Counted from the first letter of the stretch, positions 20,602 through 30,807 are shown. The stretch is DNA of 35,410 bases from Ignavibacteria bacterium (GCA_947458785.1 CANGZU010000010.1:1-35410), one strand, 5' to 3'. Program-made: numbers and translations. The notes: generated by a model from the letters alone, not told the origin.

Positions 20602-21146
20602 TCCTTCCTGTCTACACTTACAACCATCCCGTCTTAAAGACTTCAACAGCACGCATCGACGACATGTCTGATGAGCTCAATGAGTTCATTCGTGACATGT
20701 TTGAAACGATGTACAATGCTAATGGTATTGGCCTTGCAGCAAATCAGGTTGGCAAGGGGCTTGCAATCACTGTCATCGATACGGCCGAATCTGAGGACGC
20801 CGACGAGGCCGATCGCCCCCTTGTAATGATCAATCCCGTGATCGAAGCTTTTTCCGATAACGAACTTGAGTTTGAAGAGGGATGTCTTAGTCTACCAGAT
20901 TATCACGACAAGGTTGTGCGGCCATCTGAGATTCAAGTGCGGTTCCTTGATGAGCACATGAAGGAGCATACGCGTGAAGCTGGTGGACTGCTTGCACGGG
21001 TCATGCAGCATGAGATCGACCATCTCAACGGCATCTATTTCTTTGAGCGACTCAGCCCAATTCGCCGAACCTTGGGCAACGGCAAGCTCAAGCGCATAGC
21101 GCGCGGTGATATCGAACCCGCCTATCCGGTCTTTCAAAGTCCGTAG
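20598..21146 (+). CDS. def: Peptide deformylase
   Basis: NGIGLAANQVG, EEGCLSLPD, HEIDHLNGIYF; ATGA overlap with the HAD gene. Confidence 0.97.
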   Translation: MILPVYTYNHPVLKTSTARIDDMSDELNEFIRDMFETMYNANGIGLAANQVGKGLAITVIDTAESEDADEADRPLVMINPVIEAFSDNELEFEEGCLSLPDYHDKVVRPSEIQVRFLDEHMKEHTREAGGLLARVMQHEIDHLNGIYFFERLSPIRRTLGNGKLKRIARGDIEPAYPVFQSP

Positions 21147-21193
21147 ACGAATACACCTCAGATATATATCGACCATCCCACCAGAGAACAGCA

Positions 21194-22663
21194 ATGAAGA
21201 ACTACATCAATGGATCATGGGTCGCGTCAGAAACAGGACGCACATTTCAGAACATCAATCCAGCGGACACGCGCGACGTTATCGGCGAGTTCCCCCTGTC
21301 ATCGTCCAGTGACGTGCAGGATGCTGTCGCAGCAGCTTCAGCAGCCTACAACAGCTGGCGCCTGATGCCGGCTCCAAAGCGTGGCGATATTCTGCGCCTA
21401 GCAGGCGACATCTTTACACGACGTAAAGATGAACTTGCCGACATCATGACACGTGAGATGGGCAAGACGGTGACTGAGACAAAGGGCGACATTCAAGAGG
21501 CGATCGACACAGCCTATTACGCAGCCACTGAAACACGGAGGCTCTTTGGCTACACAGCACCGTCTGAGATGTCGAACAAAATGAATATGTCGTTCCGCAT
21601 GCCCATCGGTGTTTGCGGAATCATTACCGCATGGAACTTCCCCATCGCTGTGCCGTCATGGAAGATTTTGCCGGCACTTGCGGCCGGCAACACGGTTGTC
21701 TTTAAGCCGAGCGATGATTCTCCACACAGTGCTAACATCTTTGCCGAGATCCTCGAAGAAGCTGGTCTGCCAGCAGGCGTGTTCAATGTGGTACACGGTG
21801 ATGCAGAGGCAGGTTCGGCGATCGTTGAGCACCCGGACGTCCGCGTGGTTGGTTTCACCGGTTCTACGCAGACTGGAACAGCGATCGCAGCGCGTTGCGG
21901 TCAACTCAACAAGAAGGTGTCGCTCGAAATGGGTGGCAAAAATGCTCAAATCGTCATGCAGGATGCAGATCTTGAATTGGCACTCGACGGCGTGCTCTGG
22001 GGGGCATTCGGAACTACGGGACAGCGTTGTACGGCCACAAGTCGTCTCATCTTGCACGAAGCCATCCACGATCAATTTATTGACCGGCTCATTGCATTAG
22101 CCGGCAAGCTCGTGCTGGGCGACGGACGCAAGAACGGTACGCAGGTTGGCCCCGTCATCAATCAACGTCAGCTCGATAAGATCCTGTCCTACATCGAAAT
22201 CGGAAAGCAACAGACAACGTGTGTTACAGGGGGCTTCCGGGATGTTGAGGGCGACAAGCAACACGGATACTTCGTCGCACCAACTATCTTCACAGGTGTA
22301 ACGGCCGAGCATACCACATTCCGCGAGGAGATCTTCGGGCCGGTACTCAGTGTTTCGAAGGTTTCTTCCTTTGAAGAGGCAGTTGCGCTGGCAAACGACT
22401 GTTCCTACGGACTTTCCTCAAGCATTTACACCAGGGACGTCAACAAGGCCTTTGCTGCAATGCGTGATATCGAGGCAGGTATTACGTACATCAACGCTCC
22501 AACCATTGGAGCAGAAGCCCACATGCCGTTTGGGGGAATCAAGGGTACGGGTAACGGTCACCGTGAAGGGGGCTGGACAGTATTCGACATCTTCACCGAG
22601 TGGAAAACCGTTTATGTAGACTACTCAGGTCACCTCCAGCGCGCTCAGATCGACAATTATTGA
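21194..22663 (+). CDS. Aldehyde dehydrogenase (NAD(P)+-dependent superfamily)
   Basis: [64 protein letters not shown] (catalytic Cys), [13 protein letters not shown] at 21194 gives a full-length N-terminus. Confidence 0.95.
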   Translation: MKNYINGSWVASETGRTFQNINPADTRDVIGEFPLSSSSDVQDAVAAASAAYNSWRLMPAPKRGDILRLAGDIFTRRKDELADIMTREMGKTVTETKGDIQEAIDTAYYAATETRRLFGYTAPSEMSNKMNMSFRMPIGVCGIITAWNFPIAVPSWKILPALAAGNTVVFKPSDDSPHSANIFAEILEEAGLPAGVFNVVHGDAEAGSAIVEHPDVRVVGFTGSTQTGTAIAARCGQLNKKVSLEMGGKNAQIVMQDADLELALDGVLWGAFGTTGQRCTATSRLILHEAIHDQFIDRLIALAGKLVLGDGRKNGTQVGPVINQRQLDKILSYIEIGKQQTTCVTGGFRDVEGDKQHGYFVAPTIFTGVTAEHTTFREEIFGPVLSVSKVSSFEEAVALANDCSYGLSSSIYTRDVNKAFAAMRDIEAGITYINAPTIGAEAHMPFGGIKGTGNGHREGGWTVFDIFTEWKTVYVDYSGHLQRAQIDNY

Positions 22664-23010
22664 GCCCGCATTACAAGCGTTATCCCCGATCCTATCAGTA
22701 ACATGCCTGCTACGGCCGTGTACGAAACACGGTCGTGGCCGAGGATGTATGTGAGTGCAATCGTTGCGACAAATGTTGTGGCGGTATTGACAGGGATGAA
22801 GGCGCTAGGCTTGAATTGCGAAAGCGAATAGCTGAGCACAACAAATGACAGCAGCATAAGCGCTAAACCTGCGAGCCCCTTGCTTGTCACGCTTGCCTGC
22901 ACGTACTCCATGATCGAAGCAGGGGTTGGGCTGTAGGCACGGCTCAAGAGCATTGCACCAGCAACACTTGTCGTTGACTGCAGTATGCAGAGCAATAGGA
23001 GCTGTGTCAC
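22657..23010 (-). CDS. Small four-TM membrane protein, EamA/SMR-like (DMT superfamily)
   Basis: Four hydrophobic segments, SLSQFKPSAFIPVNTATTFVATIALTYILGHDRVSYTAVAGMLLIGSGITLV. GTG start overlaps the DUF4175 stop (GTGA). Confidence 0.65.
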   Translation of the reverse strand: MTQLLLLCILQSTTSVAGAMLLSRAYSPTPASIMEYVQASVTSKGLAGLALMLLSFVVLSYSLSQFKPSAFIPVNTATTFVATIALTYILGHDRVSYTAVAGMLLIGSGITLVMRAQ

Positions 23011-26000
23011 TTTGCTACTCCGCTGCCAATTCGCTGACGCTGCAACGCTTCGTAGTACTGACGAATGATGCTCTCGTAATCTCTCGTATATCCCATCTTG
23101 AGCTGATCAAGCAGTGTCCGATTCTGCTGCTGCTTACTAGTTGGAAGCGCAAAATCAGCTGGGGACGTGCGCTGTACGTCCTTACCGGAATTAGATTCAC
23201 GTGATTTCTCATAATCACGCTCCGTCATTGAACGTGATGCATCTAATAGCCTCGATAAGATGCGCTCCTGACGCAGTCGTGTTTCCGAACTCAGAGAGCC
23301 AGACTGCAGATCAGACATAACCTCTTGCATGTCCTTGGCGATCTGCTTCAGATCTCCCAGCGGCTGGCGTTCTCCGACGATCTTTTTACGCTCCTCTTCA
23401 AGCTCTTGTATGGCCTTCATCGCGTTGCCCTGCTGCGAAGCAAGTCTACCAAGCTCTGCCCTTCGCTCCATGTCCGAGCGCCCACCGTTTCCTTGGCCAA
23501 GCTGCTGCATGCCCTGATTGATCGACTGTTGCTGATCTGCCAGTTGCTGGAGTCGTTGGAATGGGCTGGGCTGCCCCTTCCCTTGGCCTTGACCAGGCAT
23601 GCTTCCAGATCCACCTTGACCCGATCCTTCTCCTTGCATCATTGATGAAAGTGCATTACTCATCTTTTGCGCGGCGCTGTTCATCGCTCCCATGGCCTGC
23701 GACTGTGACTGCATGGCCTGTTGATTGTTGCGCTGCGACATCGACTGCATGGCATCTTTCATAGACTGGAGCGCATCGCCAAGATCCTGAGCCATTTCAG
23801 GAGAAACACTCATGGATTTCTGACCCAATTGCATCATGGAGTTCGCAATGTTCTGCATTGCTTCCTGAGCCCGCTGTTGCTTTTGAGCAAGCTGAGAATA
23901 TTGGGATGAGTTCGGATCTAGAGACTTCATTTGTTCCCGCAGAGCCTCTTGATTCTTCGAGACGTCGAGAAGGTCGTTGACCCCCTTTTGCATCTGACGC
24001 ATTGCTTCGCGCTGACTGTTACGCCGCATTTCCCGCTTCATGTTCTTCATTTGCTGGGCAAATCGCTGCAGGTTACTCGATGCCTGTTGCTGCTTCGAAG
24101 ATGCCGATTGATTCTCTCCACGTTCCATCTCTTGTTGGGCTTTCTCCATTTGCTGCTCAGTTTGCTGAGCATCGAGATCCTTTTGAGCCTGCTGCATCTT
24201 CTCGCTTGGCATGTCCTGTCCAACCTCTTTCATGAGGTTCTCAAGCTCTTTTGCCTCTTGCGCCAGCTTTGCAAAGTCCTCGTTGAGACGCTGCTGTTCT
24301 TCAGCTAGTCGCTTGTTCTCTGCCTTATTCGCTGGATTGGATTGCTCGGCGCGCTGTCGGAGCTCATCTTGTTTGCGAGCCAACTCTTCAGATCGTTTTG
24401 CCAGTTCGTCTGTCTTTTGCTCTGCTTGCATGCGCTTTAAGAGATTGAGCTGACGCTCAAGGTTCTTCCGAAACTCCTCCTCGTTGAACTTAAACTCCTT
24501 CATCATCTTCTGCATTTCTTCAGGAGAAATCTCGTCCATCGCCTTCTTGAGCTGTTCTTGCATGCGGGCTAACTCTGGCGACTTGAGCTCTTTCATGAGC
24601 TTCTGCAGTTCCTGATACTTCTGCAATGTTTCCTCAGAGATCGCGCGATTCTCCTGAAGGTTCTGGGTCATCTGATCAAGTCGCTGGGCTACATTCTCCA
24701 TCTTCGATTCGAGTTCTTGTTGTCTCTTGAGAAGATCCTCGGCCTTCTTTTTGTCAGACCAAGAAACCTCTTGCTGTTGTTTCGATTGCTGCTTCTGCAT
24801 CTCACGTTGAAGCTGTTCCGCTTCTTTACGCACAGCATCAGCTTCTTTCACAAGCTCCTTCATCTCCTTTTGAACGTCTGTTTGGGTCCTGTCAGCGTTG
24901 GCGAACACTTCGTCGAGTGAGGGCATCCGGACGATCATGGTCGATGTCTTCGACTTCTTTGGTCCACCCACGACGTCATTATCAGCAACCTCGACGTAGT
25001 ATTCGTATGTGTCATCCGGTGTGATACCAATGGCTGCAAGATCCCACGTGTATGAAACGTCCTGACTTATCTCTTTGCTTGGAATGGAGATATTGATGCT
25101 TCGGAAGGTCTTTTCAGGCTCTGCGTAACGGGAATTCGTCAATCGATACATCAGACGTAATGAAGAGAACCCATAGTCATCGCTGATTGTCGTCGTAATG
25201 CGGAGAGTGGCATTCTCGGAGAGATTTACGTTTTCCCTCGGTTCAACAAGAGCAATCATCGGATACGAATCGGTAAGAGCCACGATCGATGCAGTCAGCG
25301 GATCTGAGTTTCGAAGTCCGTCGGTATCAATGATCTCCACTGCGTATTGACCATTTCCCATGACACGAAACGCACCAGAAGCGTTTGTTCCGGCAGCATC
25401 GAGTGTTATGCGCGAAGTGTCCTGAGCTCCGGTGGTGGAGTTTGAGCTTATGACCCGGACAAATGCCTGGCCAATTGTCTTGTTGCTCGTGATAGACAAC
25501 CGTACGCTCGATCCGATGAGAGACGTTACATCAGCAGCTGCAATCGTTAGCTGTGTTGTAGGAAGCCCAGCGTATGAAGGGGGCTGCACCACCCCGGCAA
25601 ATGATCGCAGGAGCGGACGATCAATGACCGTTATAGCAAGTGTGTCCGTCGTAACAAATGACTCCAGCCAAGGGGCTGATGCATATACACTGGCTGTAGA
25701 TGTCATACCCTGCACAACAAAGCTGTATCTGCCCTGTGCATCTCGTTGCACTGTGTGCGGAACGTAGGCAGATGATGCCTTGTCACGAACATTGATCTGA
25801 ATCTGTTCTGGTGGAATGCCCTTTGCTTCAACGTTGATCGTTGCATTGGCACCTCGAAGCAGCGTATCCGTCTCAACCACCAACCTGAGCTGAAACGGGG
25901 CTGGGGGCAGGTACGACACGTCATACGACATGATTCGTAGAAAGCCCTGTTTGAGTTGCGGGACACCCAACATCAAACTCAACATCAAACCTGATAGTAC

Positions 26001-26477
26001 AACGCCGTAGACTATCAAGCTGTGCTTCTGTTTCTTTTCAATGATGACCGAAAAGTCTTTGTTCTTTGATTGCTCTGCGACCTGAGTGAATGCTGCTGCT
26101 GCCAGCTCCCCTTCTGCACCTTTGTCATTGGTCAACTGCAGAACATTGACAAGTTCGTCCTGTATGTCGTCGTAATGAGAGCCGATTCGTATAGCTGTTG
26201 CCTCTACTGATTCGTGTTTACGCAGGCCTAGAAGCTTCAGTACTGGTGGCAACACTAAGGCGCAAACACCGATCAAGACTGAGCTGATCAGTGACCACCA
26301 CATGATCGCGCGAATCGACATTCCCGTGTTGAAGGCATGTTCAAGTAAACTCGCAAGTACGGTCAACGTAAGAGCACCGCTTGAAACCGCCATGATGCCC
26401 ATTGCTGCATGATACAGGCTCTCTTGGCGCTGAGCTGACCGGATTCGCGTTATGACTTCGTGACGATTGAGTTTCAT
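23007..26477 (-). CDS. Large membrane protein with long Gln/Glu/Met-rich coiled coil (DUF4175-like)
   Basis: 1156 aa: two N-terminal TMs plus a third (LIVYGVVLSGLMLSLMLGV), Ig-like middle, long coiled coil, C-terminal YTRDYESIIRQYYEALQ. DUF4175 assignment is from recall. Confidence 0.8.
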   Translation of the reverse strand: MKLNRHEVITRIRSAQRQESLYHAAMGIMAVSSGALTLTVLASLLEHAFNTGMSIRAIMWWSLISSVLIGVCALVLPPVLKLLGLRKHESVEATAIRIGSHYDDIQDELVNVLQLTNDKGAEGELAAAAFTQVAEQSKNKDFSVIIEKKQKHSLIVYGVVLSGLMLSLMLGVPQLKQGFLRIMSYDVSYLPPAPFQLRLVVETDTLLRGANATINVEAKGIPPEQIQINVRDKASSAYVPHTVQRDAQGRYSFVVQGMTSTASVYASAPWLESFVTTDTLAITVIDRPLLRSFAGVVQPPSYAGLPTTQLTIAAADVTSLIGSSVRLSITSNKTIGQAFVRVISSNSTTGAQDTSRITLDAAGTNASGAFRVMGNGQYAVEIIDTDGLRNSDPLTASIVALTDSYPMIALVEPRENVNLSENATLRITTTISDDYGFSSLRLMYRLTNSRYAEPEKTFRSINISIPSKEISQDVSYTWDLAAIGITPDDTYEYYVEVADNDVVGGPKKSKTSTMIVRMPSLDEVFANADRTQTDVQKEMKELVKEADAVRKEAEQLQREMQKQQSKQQQEVSWSDKKKAEDLLKRQQELESKMENVAQRLDQMTQNLQENRAISEETLQKYQELQKLMKELKSPELARMQEQLKKAMDEISPEEMQKMMKEFKFNEEEFRKNLERQLNLLKRMQAEQKTDELAKRSEELARKQDELRQRAEQSNPANKAENKRLAEEQQRLNEDFAKLAQEAKELENLMKEVGQDMPSEKMQQAQKDLDAQQTEQQMEKAQQEMERGENQSASSKQQQASSNLQRFAQQMKNMKREMRRNSQREAMRQMQKGVNDLLDVSKNQEALREQMKSLDPNSSQYSQLAQKQQRAQEAMQNIANSMMQLGQKSMSVSPEMAQDLGDALQSMKDAMQSMSQRNNQQAMQSQSQAMGAMNSAAQKMSNALSSMMQGEGSGQGGSGSMPGQGQGKGQPSPFQRLQQLADQQQSINQGMQQLGQGNGGRSDMERRAELGRLASQQGNAMKAIQELEEERKKIVGERQPLGDLKQIAKDMQEVMSDLQSGSLSSETRLRQERILSRLLDASRSMTERDYEKSRESNSGKDVQRTSPADFALPTSKQQQNRTLLDQLKMGYTRDYESIIRQYYEALQRQRIGSGVAK

Positions 26478-26495
26478 GCGTTGTAGGCTGCTCTG

Positions 26496-27197
26496 TTAAC
26501 GTGTGAGGGCATAGACAAGAATGTTCGTGCCGATTTTTAGCGCTATCTCGCGCCGCTCCGGCGTATCATGATGCACTTCTGGGTCTGCCCAGCCATCACT
26601 GGGATTTGTCTCATAAGTGTAATAGACGCCAAGCTTACCATTCACGAACAAACCAAATCCTTGAGGGGGCTTTTCATCATGCTCATGAATCTTCGGCAGA
26701 CCGTTCGGAAAGTCGAAATGACAGTGATAGAGTTTGTGCGAAAAGGGAAGCTCTTTAAGATCTTCCTGCGGGAGTAGACGCTTGAGTTCTTTTCGAACGG
26801 ATGCGTCCATACCATAATCGTCATCGATGTAAAGGAAGCCCCCTGCCTCGAGATAGGCTCGGAGATTTCGTAACTCTGCGTCGGAGAAATTCACCGTGCC
26901 GTGGCCTGTCATGAAGATCACGGGGTATAGGAAGAGATTGTCGGTACCAAGATCAACAAACTCATACGTTGGCTCGACAAGGATCGGCGTGTTTGCGCGC
27001 ACATAGCGTAGCAAATTGATCTCCGAACTAGGGTCGTTATACCAATCTCCCCCGCCAGAGTACTTTGCCCTGGCAATCTTGACAGCGCTGCCAACATTTA
27101 TGGCTGGTTGTAATGGTTTTGCGGGAGCCTGTGCAATGGACAATGCTGGTCCCATCACCATTATCAACTGCAGTAGGATGCTTGAATAGATGGTCAT
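26496..27197 (-). CDS. DUF4159-like exported protein
   Basis: Signal peptide MTIYSSILLQLIMVMGPALSIAQAP; AKYSGGGDWYNDPSSEINLLRYV, YPVIFMTGHGTVNFSDAELRNLRAYLEAGGFLYIDDDYGMD. ATG at 27197 overlaps the rsmG stop (ATGA); the track start at 27242 is less likely. Confidence 0.85.
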   Translation of the reverse strand: MTIYSSILLQLIMVMGPALSIAQAPAKPLQPAINVGSAVKIARAKYSGGGDWYNDPSSEINLLRYVRANTPILVEPTYEFVDLGTDNLFLYPVIFMTGHGTVNFSDAELRNLRAYLEAGGFLYIDDDYGMDASVRKELKRLLPQEDLKELPFSHKLYHCHFDFPNGLPKIHEHDEKPPQGFGLFVNGKLGVYYTYETNPSDGWADPEVHHDTPERREIALKIGTNILVYALTR

Positions 27198-27859
27198 CGT
27201 TGCCTGCACACGATTACCTTTTTGTCGTTTTCTTCGAACCATGGTTGCCCGAACACACGAATTGGATGCTCAGTAATTGTCCAGCGCGGATGTTGTTCGG
27301 CTGCCTCTGCAAGTTCATCGATGAGTTCGCCACCTTTCATGAAGGCACAATATCCGGTAGGCTTGACGAGATTGGTAACCCATGACAAGACTGCACTGGT
27401 TCGAGCGACCGCCCGAGAAATAACAACGTCGAAGGCCTGTCGATACTGGCTCTCCAGGGCGAGGTCCTCGGCACGTGTATTGATCACCGTCATATCCTTG
27501 AGCGCTGTATGCTGTGCAAACATCTCAGTCATCGTGGTCTTTTTACGGATGGAATCAACCATAACGATCTTGATATCAGGTCTTGCAACCTTGACGGGGA
27601 TACCAGGGAGTCCACCACCGGTACCAACATCAAGCACGCGCGCCTTTTGCTTGATGTCGACTGCTTTCAAAAGGGTCAGGGAGTGAAGGATGTGACGCTC
27701 CCAGACGTTCTCCTCATCCTTACGAGAGATCATGTTTACACGCTGATTCCAGTATATGAGCTCGTCGTGGTACCGCTCAAGAGTGTCGACCTGTTCCTTA
27801 TCCAACACAATACCGTTTGTGGAACAAGCAGTCCAAAATTCGAGAGGTGTCATCGGCAT
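27194..27859 (-). CDS. rsmG: 16S rRNA (guanine(527)-N(7))-methyltransferase RsmG
   Basis: YWNQRVNMISRKDEENVWERHILHSL, VLDVGTGGGLPGIPVKVARPD, ISRAVA. ORF open to 27928; start at 27859 (MPMTPLEFW) chosen to fit the family. Confidence 0.93.
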   Translation of the reverse strand: MPMTPLEFWTACSTNGIVLDKEQVDTLERYHDELIYWNQRVNMISRKDEENVWERHILHSLTLLKAVDIKQKARVLDVGTGGGLPGIPVKVARPDIKIVMVDSIRKKTTMTEMFAQHTALKDMTVINTRAEDLALESQYRQAFDVVISRAVARTSAVLSWVTNLVKPTGYCAFMKGGELIDELAEAAEQHPRWTITEHPIRVFGQPWFEENDKKVIVCRQR

Positions 27860-27958
27860 TACTGGTAATTTCCCGTGGTTGTCGTATCGAGCAGGACGCT
27901 CGGATATCAGCGAATCACAAAAATACATCGGGAACCGCAGTAACGCGTTGGAGAGTCT

Positions 27959-28612
27959 ATGGCAAGGCGAGAGTCAAAAACGGCAAAACGGGAGCGAATT
28001 AGCGTGATTCTGGACAGATTGTCCAGATCATACCCCGATGCCAAGGTCGGCCTCGATTTTGAAACACCCTTGCAGTTGCTGATCGCCACGATTTTGTCGG
28101 CACAGTGTACCGATGCCCGCGTGAACATGGTTACTCCGGGCCTGTTTGAGAAGTATCCAACCGTTCACGACTATGCCCATGCTCCAATCGAGGAGCTCGA
28201 AGATGCAGTCCGCACGACAGGCTTTTACAAGAACAAGGCGCGGAACATACAACTGTGCTGCCGTCAGCTAATAGAACGTCACAATGGTGACGTTCCCGAA
28301 ACGATGCAGGACCTCACGCAACTGGCGGGAGTAGGACGAAAAACAGCCAACTGCGTCCTGACCAATTGCTTTGGGGCTCAGGGGATTACCGTTGACACGC
28401 ACGTTACCCGCATCTCAAATCTTCTGGGACTGGTCAACGATGAGGATGCTGTCCGTATTGAGTTTGCACTCATGGAGCTCATACCACAAGAGCGCTGGAA
28501 CGAATTCAATCACAGTATCATTGCTCATGGCCGTGCCACTTGTATAGCACGTCGACCAAAATGCGACCAGTGCCCGATTAGCGATCTGTGCCCGTCAGCA
28601 AGTTTATCGTAG
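27959..28612 (+). CDS. nth: Endonuclease III
   Basis: LLIATILSAQCTDARVN, TGFYKNKARNIQ, LAGVGRKTANCVL, VDTHVTRISNLLGL, C-terminal C-x6-C-x2-C-x5-C cluster (CIARRPKCDQCPISDLC). Confidence 0.97.
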   Translation: MARRESKTAKRERISVILDRLSRSYPDAKVGLDFETPLQLLIATILSAQCTDARVNMVTPGLFEKYPTVHDYAHAPIEELEDAVRTTGFYKNKARNIQLCCRQLIERHNGDVPETMQDLTQLAGVGRKTANCVLTNCFGAQGITVDTHVTRISNLLGLVNDEDAVRIEFALMELIPQERWNEFNHSIIAHGRATCIARRPKCDQCPISDLCPSASLS

Positions 28613-28654
28613 CCCATATGTCACATATCAGTGCGTATTATGCACTATAGGGGT

Positions 28655-30703
28655 ATGGGAACGTTCATAATGATCATCAAGGTAGTCGCACTGTTTCTTG
28701 CGACGTTTACTGCTCTAGTTGCTCAGGAGACGCCGTCTTGGGGTGTTCTTGCAGGGGGGTCGTACGTCCATCATGAGGCTTCGTTCCAACGATTGGGTGA
28801 TTACCCTTCCTGTTGTCCATCATTTACCGGCGGTGACGCATTTTCCATCCATGCTGGTGCATTCTATCGCAAGCCGCTAACTTCATTCTTCGCTATTGAA
28901 GGTCGCTTTGTAGCTGCCGGCGAACATGGTTCAATGAAGGATCAGGAGACTACCTTCGTGGCAGATTTGCGCGATACGCTCCGTGTTGTCCGCGCAACAT
29001 TTGAGCACACACTCGATGCCTCGCTGTTAACACTTGGCATTGAACCTATCATTGCCATGCGTCTGACCAAGGGCTTCGATCTGCTGGTTGGTTCGCGAAT
29101 TGGCGTAAACATCCAACAGAGTTTTCAGCAAACTGAGACGCTTACCAAGCCTGAAGACTATGGTGCTTACCTTGGTGCCGATCGAACATGGGTTGCAACG
29201 CAAGCGCAGATTCCCAATACTCAGCCTGTGCGTTTCTCCATTCTGGCAGGGATGCGAGCAAGATTGCCACAGCGCCCCGCATCCTCAGTTGGACTTGGGT
29301 TCGAGCTCATCTACACTCACGGACTAACAAACGTTGTGTCGGGCGTTCCCTGGCTGGTGCACCAGTTACGGTTATCTGCCGTGCTTACGTTCTCAAGGAC
29401 TCAGAACACAGCAGCTAAGCTTGATACGTGCCTACACTGTCCACCCGAGATTGCTGCAATGGTCGACCCCGTGATTACCCCTGAGGTACCCAAGATTCAG
29501 AGTAACCATGTAGAGCCCCCTACGAAAACTGCAGTTCCAGCAATCATCGAGGTAACCGGTGTATCTGATGGCGATACGACGAGAGGTCTGATCAACGTTG
29601 TCGAGCGTAATCGTCGTGTGATTGTACTCCATCCACTTCTCGGACACGTATATTTCGACGGTGGTTCCTCGAGGCTTCCAGAGCGATACAAGCGCGCTAT
29701 TGCGCTATCGCGAAACGATACACTTAATCTACGTCCGATTGATGCTCTCCAGGGCGAACTGGGCATTATAGCTCAGCGGATGAAAGCCCATCCTGATGCC
29801 TGGCTCAGTATTGTTGGCACGACTTCGGGCTCTCGTGATGACGAGGGTATACAACTTGCTCGAGCCCGTGCCGAGGAAGTTCGACGCACAATGAACGAAC
29901 TTGGTATCTACGACGATCGGCTCAGGGTCAGTGCTCGAGTGTTTCCGGAGAAGCCAACTACGTTTTCTGACACCTCGGCACAGACATTGGCCCAGGAAGA
30001 GAATCGTCGAGTTGAGTTGTCGTCGAACAACCCTGCAATTCTCGCCCCGATCAAACTTGGCACGACTGAAAGAACGCATAAACCTGATGCACTCATTGTT
30101 CAGGGTAAGCTTGCAGATGACCGTAGCGGCTTAGATCTCAAACTTCGTATTCGACGCGGAGGCACAGTTATCGCAGAACAGAGGTCTTCTGTAGGCAAGG
30201 AACAAGCTGCCGTGGAATTGGATCTGTCAAAGGATCTTGACCGCACGAGTGGCGATAGCATAGTTGTGGACGTTGTAACAGTAAGAGATGGCAAGGAAGA
30301 ATGTGTCGCAACAAAATCGATTCCTGTTCTCCGCAATGAGGAGGAGTTAACGCAGACAGAACGATCCGGAGATCTGATTATCGAGCGTTACGGACTCATC
30401 CTGTTCGATTTTGATGAAGTTCGAATCTCTAAACAACATGAGCGTCAGCTTCAGTTTATACGCTCACGTATACGTGAAAACACTTCCGTAATGGTCATTG
30501 GGGCTACGGATCAGATAGGCTCGCAGCCTTATAACCGCGAATTGTCTCTCAAGCGTGCCAAGGAAGTCTCCAAGCGCTTGGGTGTTCCCGGTGCAATAGT
30601 TGTCGGTAATGGCGAGGACAGTCCTTCACTACCAAACGAACTGCCAGAAGGTAGAGCGTTTAATCGAACCGTAGTTATACAGCTCGCCACCCCTGTGAAG
30701 TAG
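28655..30703 (+). CDS. Outer-membrane barrel-type protein with two OmpA-like domains
   Basis: Signal-like MGTFIMIIKVVALFLATFTALVAQE; N-terminal barrel-like region with CCPSFTGG; internal VYFDGGSSRLP...ARARAEEVRRTMNELG and C-terminal ILFDFDEVRIS...ELSLKRAKEVSKRLG. The track starts at GTG 28631. Confidence 0.85.
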   Translation: MGTFIMIIKVVALFLATFTALVAQETPSWGVLAGGSYVHHEASFQRLGDYPSCCPSFTGGDAFSIHAGAFYRKPLTSFFAIEGRFVAAGEHGSMKDQETTFVADLRDTLRVVRATFEHTLDASLLTLGIEPIIAMRLTKGFDLLVGSRIGVNIQQSFQQTETLTKPEDYGAYLGADRTWVATQAQIPNTQPVRFSILAGMRARLPQRPASSVGLGFELIYTHGLTNVVSGVPWLVHQLRLSAVLTFSRTQNTAAKLDTCLHCPPEIAAMVDPVITPEVPKIQSNHVEPPTKTAVPAIIEVTGVSDGDTTRGLINVVERNRRVIVLHPLLGHVYFDGGSSRLPERYKRAIALSRNDTLNLRPIDALQGELGIIAQRMKAHPDAWLSIVGTTSGSRDDEGIQLARARAEEVRRTMNELGIYDDRLRVSARVFPEKPTTFSDTSAQTLAQEENRRVELSSNNPAILAPIKLGTTERTHKPDALIVQGKLADDRSGLDLKLRIRRGGTVIAEQRSSVGKEQAAVELDLSKDLDRTSGDSIVVDVVTVRDGKEECVATKSIPVLRNEEELTQTERSGDLIIERYGLILFDFDEVRISKQHERQLQFIRSRIRENTSVMVIGATDQIGSQPYNRELSLKRAKEVSKRLGVPGAIVVGNGEDSPSLPNELPEGRAFNRTVVIQLATPVK

Positions 30704-30738
30704 GCCTTGTGCCGGCTGTGCATATCTCTGCGTATCGA

Positions 30739-30758
30739 CGGTTGTGAGCACTCAACCG
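30739..30758. other. Hairpin-forming inverted repeat between the two envelope genes
   Basis: CGGTTG-TGAGCACT-CAACCG; no T tract, so not a clear intrinsic terminator. Confidence 0.45.
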
Positions 30759-30807
30759 ATGTGGTATCATTGTGCAGTCGTTAGAGTATCCAATTCAAGG
30801 GGTTGAT

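Noticed and set aside
23931-24308. Leu-rich 125-aa plus-strand ORF that looks like a membrane protein
   Set aside because: It is the complement of the Gln/Lys/Glu-rich DUF4175-like coiled coil, which reads as Leu/Phe/Ser-rich on the other strand. An artefact of codon composition.
23400-24930. Possible tandem DNA repeats or CRISPR-like repetition in the CAG/CTG/TTG-rich segment
   Set aside because: The repetition is from Gln/Met/Lys codons of the coiled coil; no regular repeat-spacer spacing is visible.
28630-28646. AGTGC-GTATTAT-GCACT inverted repeat upstream of the OmpA-domain gene
   Set aside because: Only 5-bp arms, easily expected by chance, with no supporting signal nearby.
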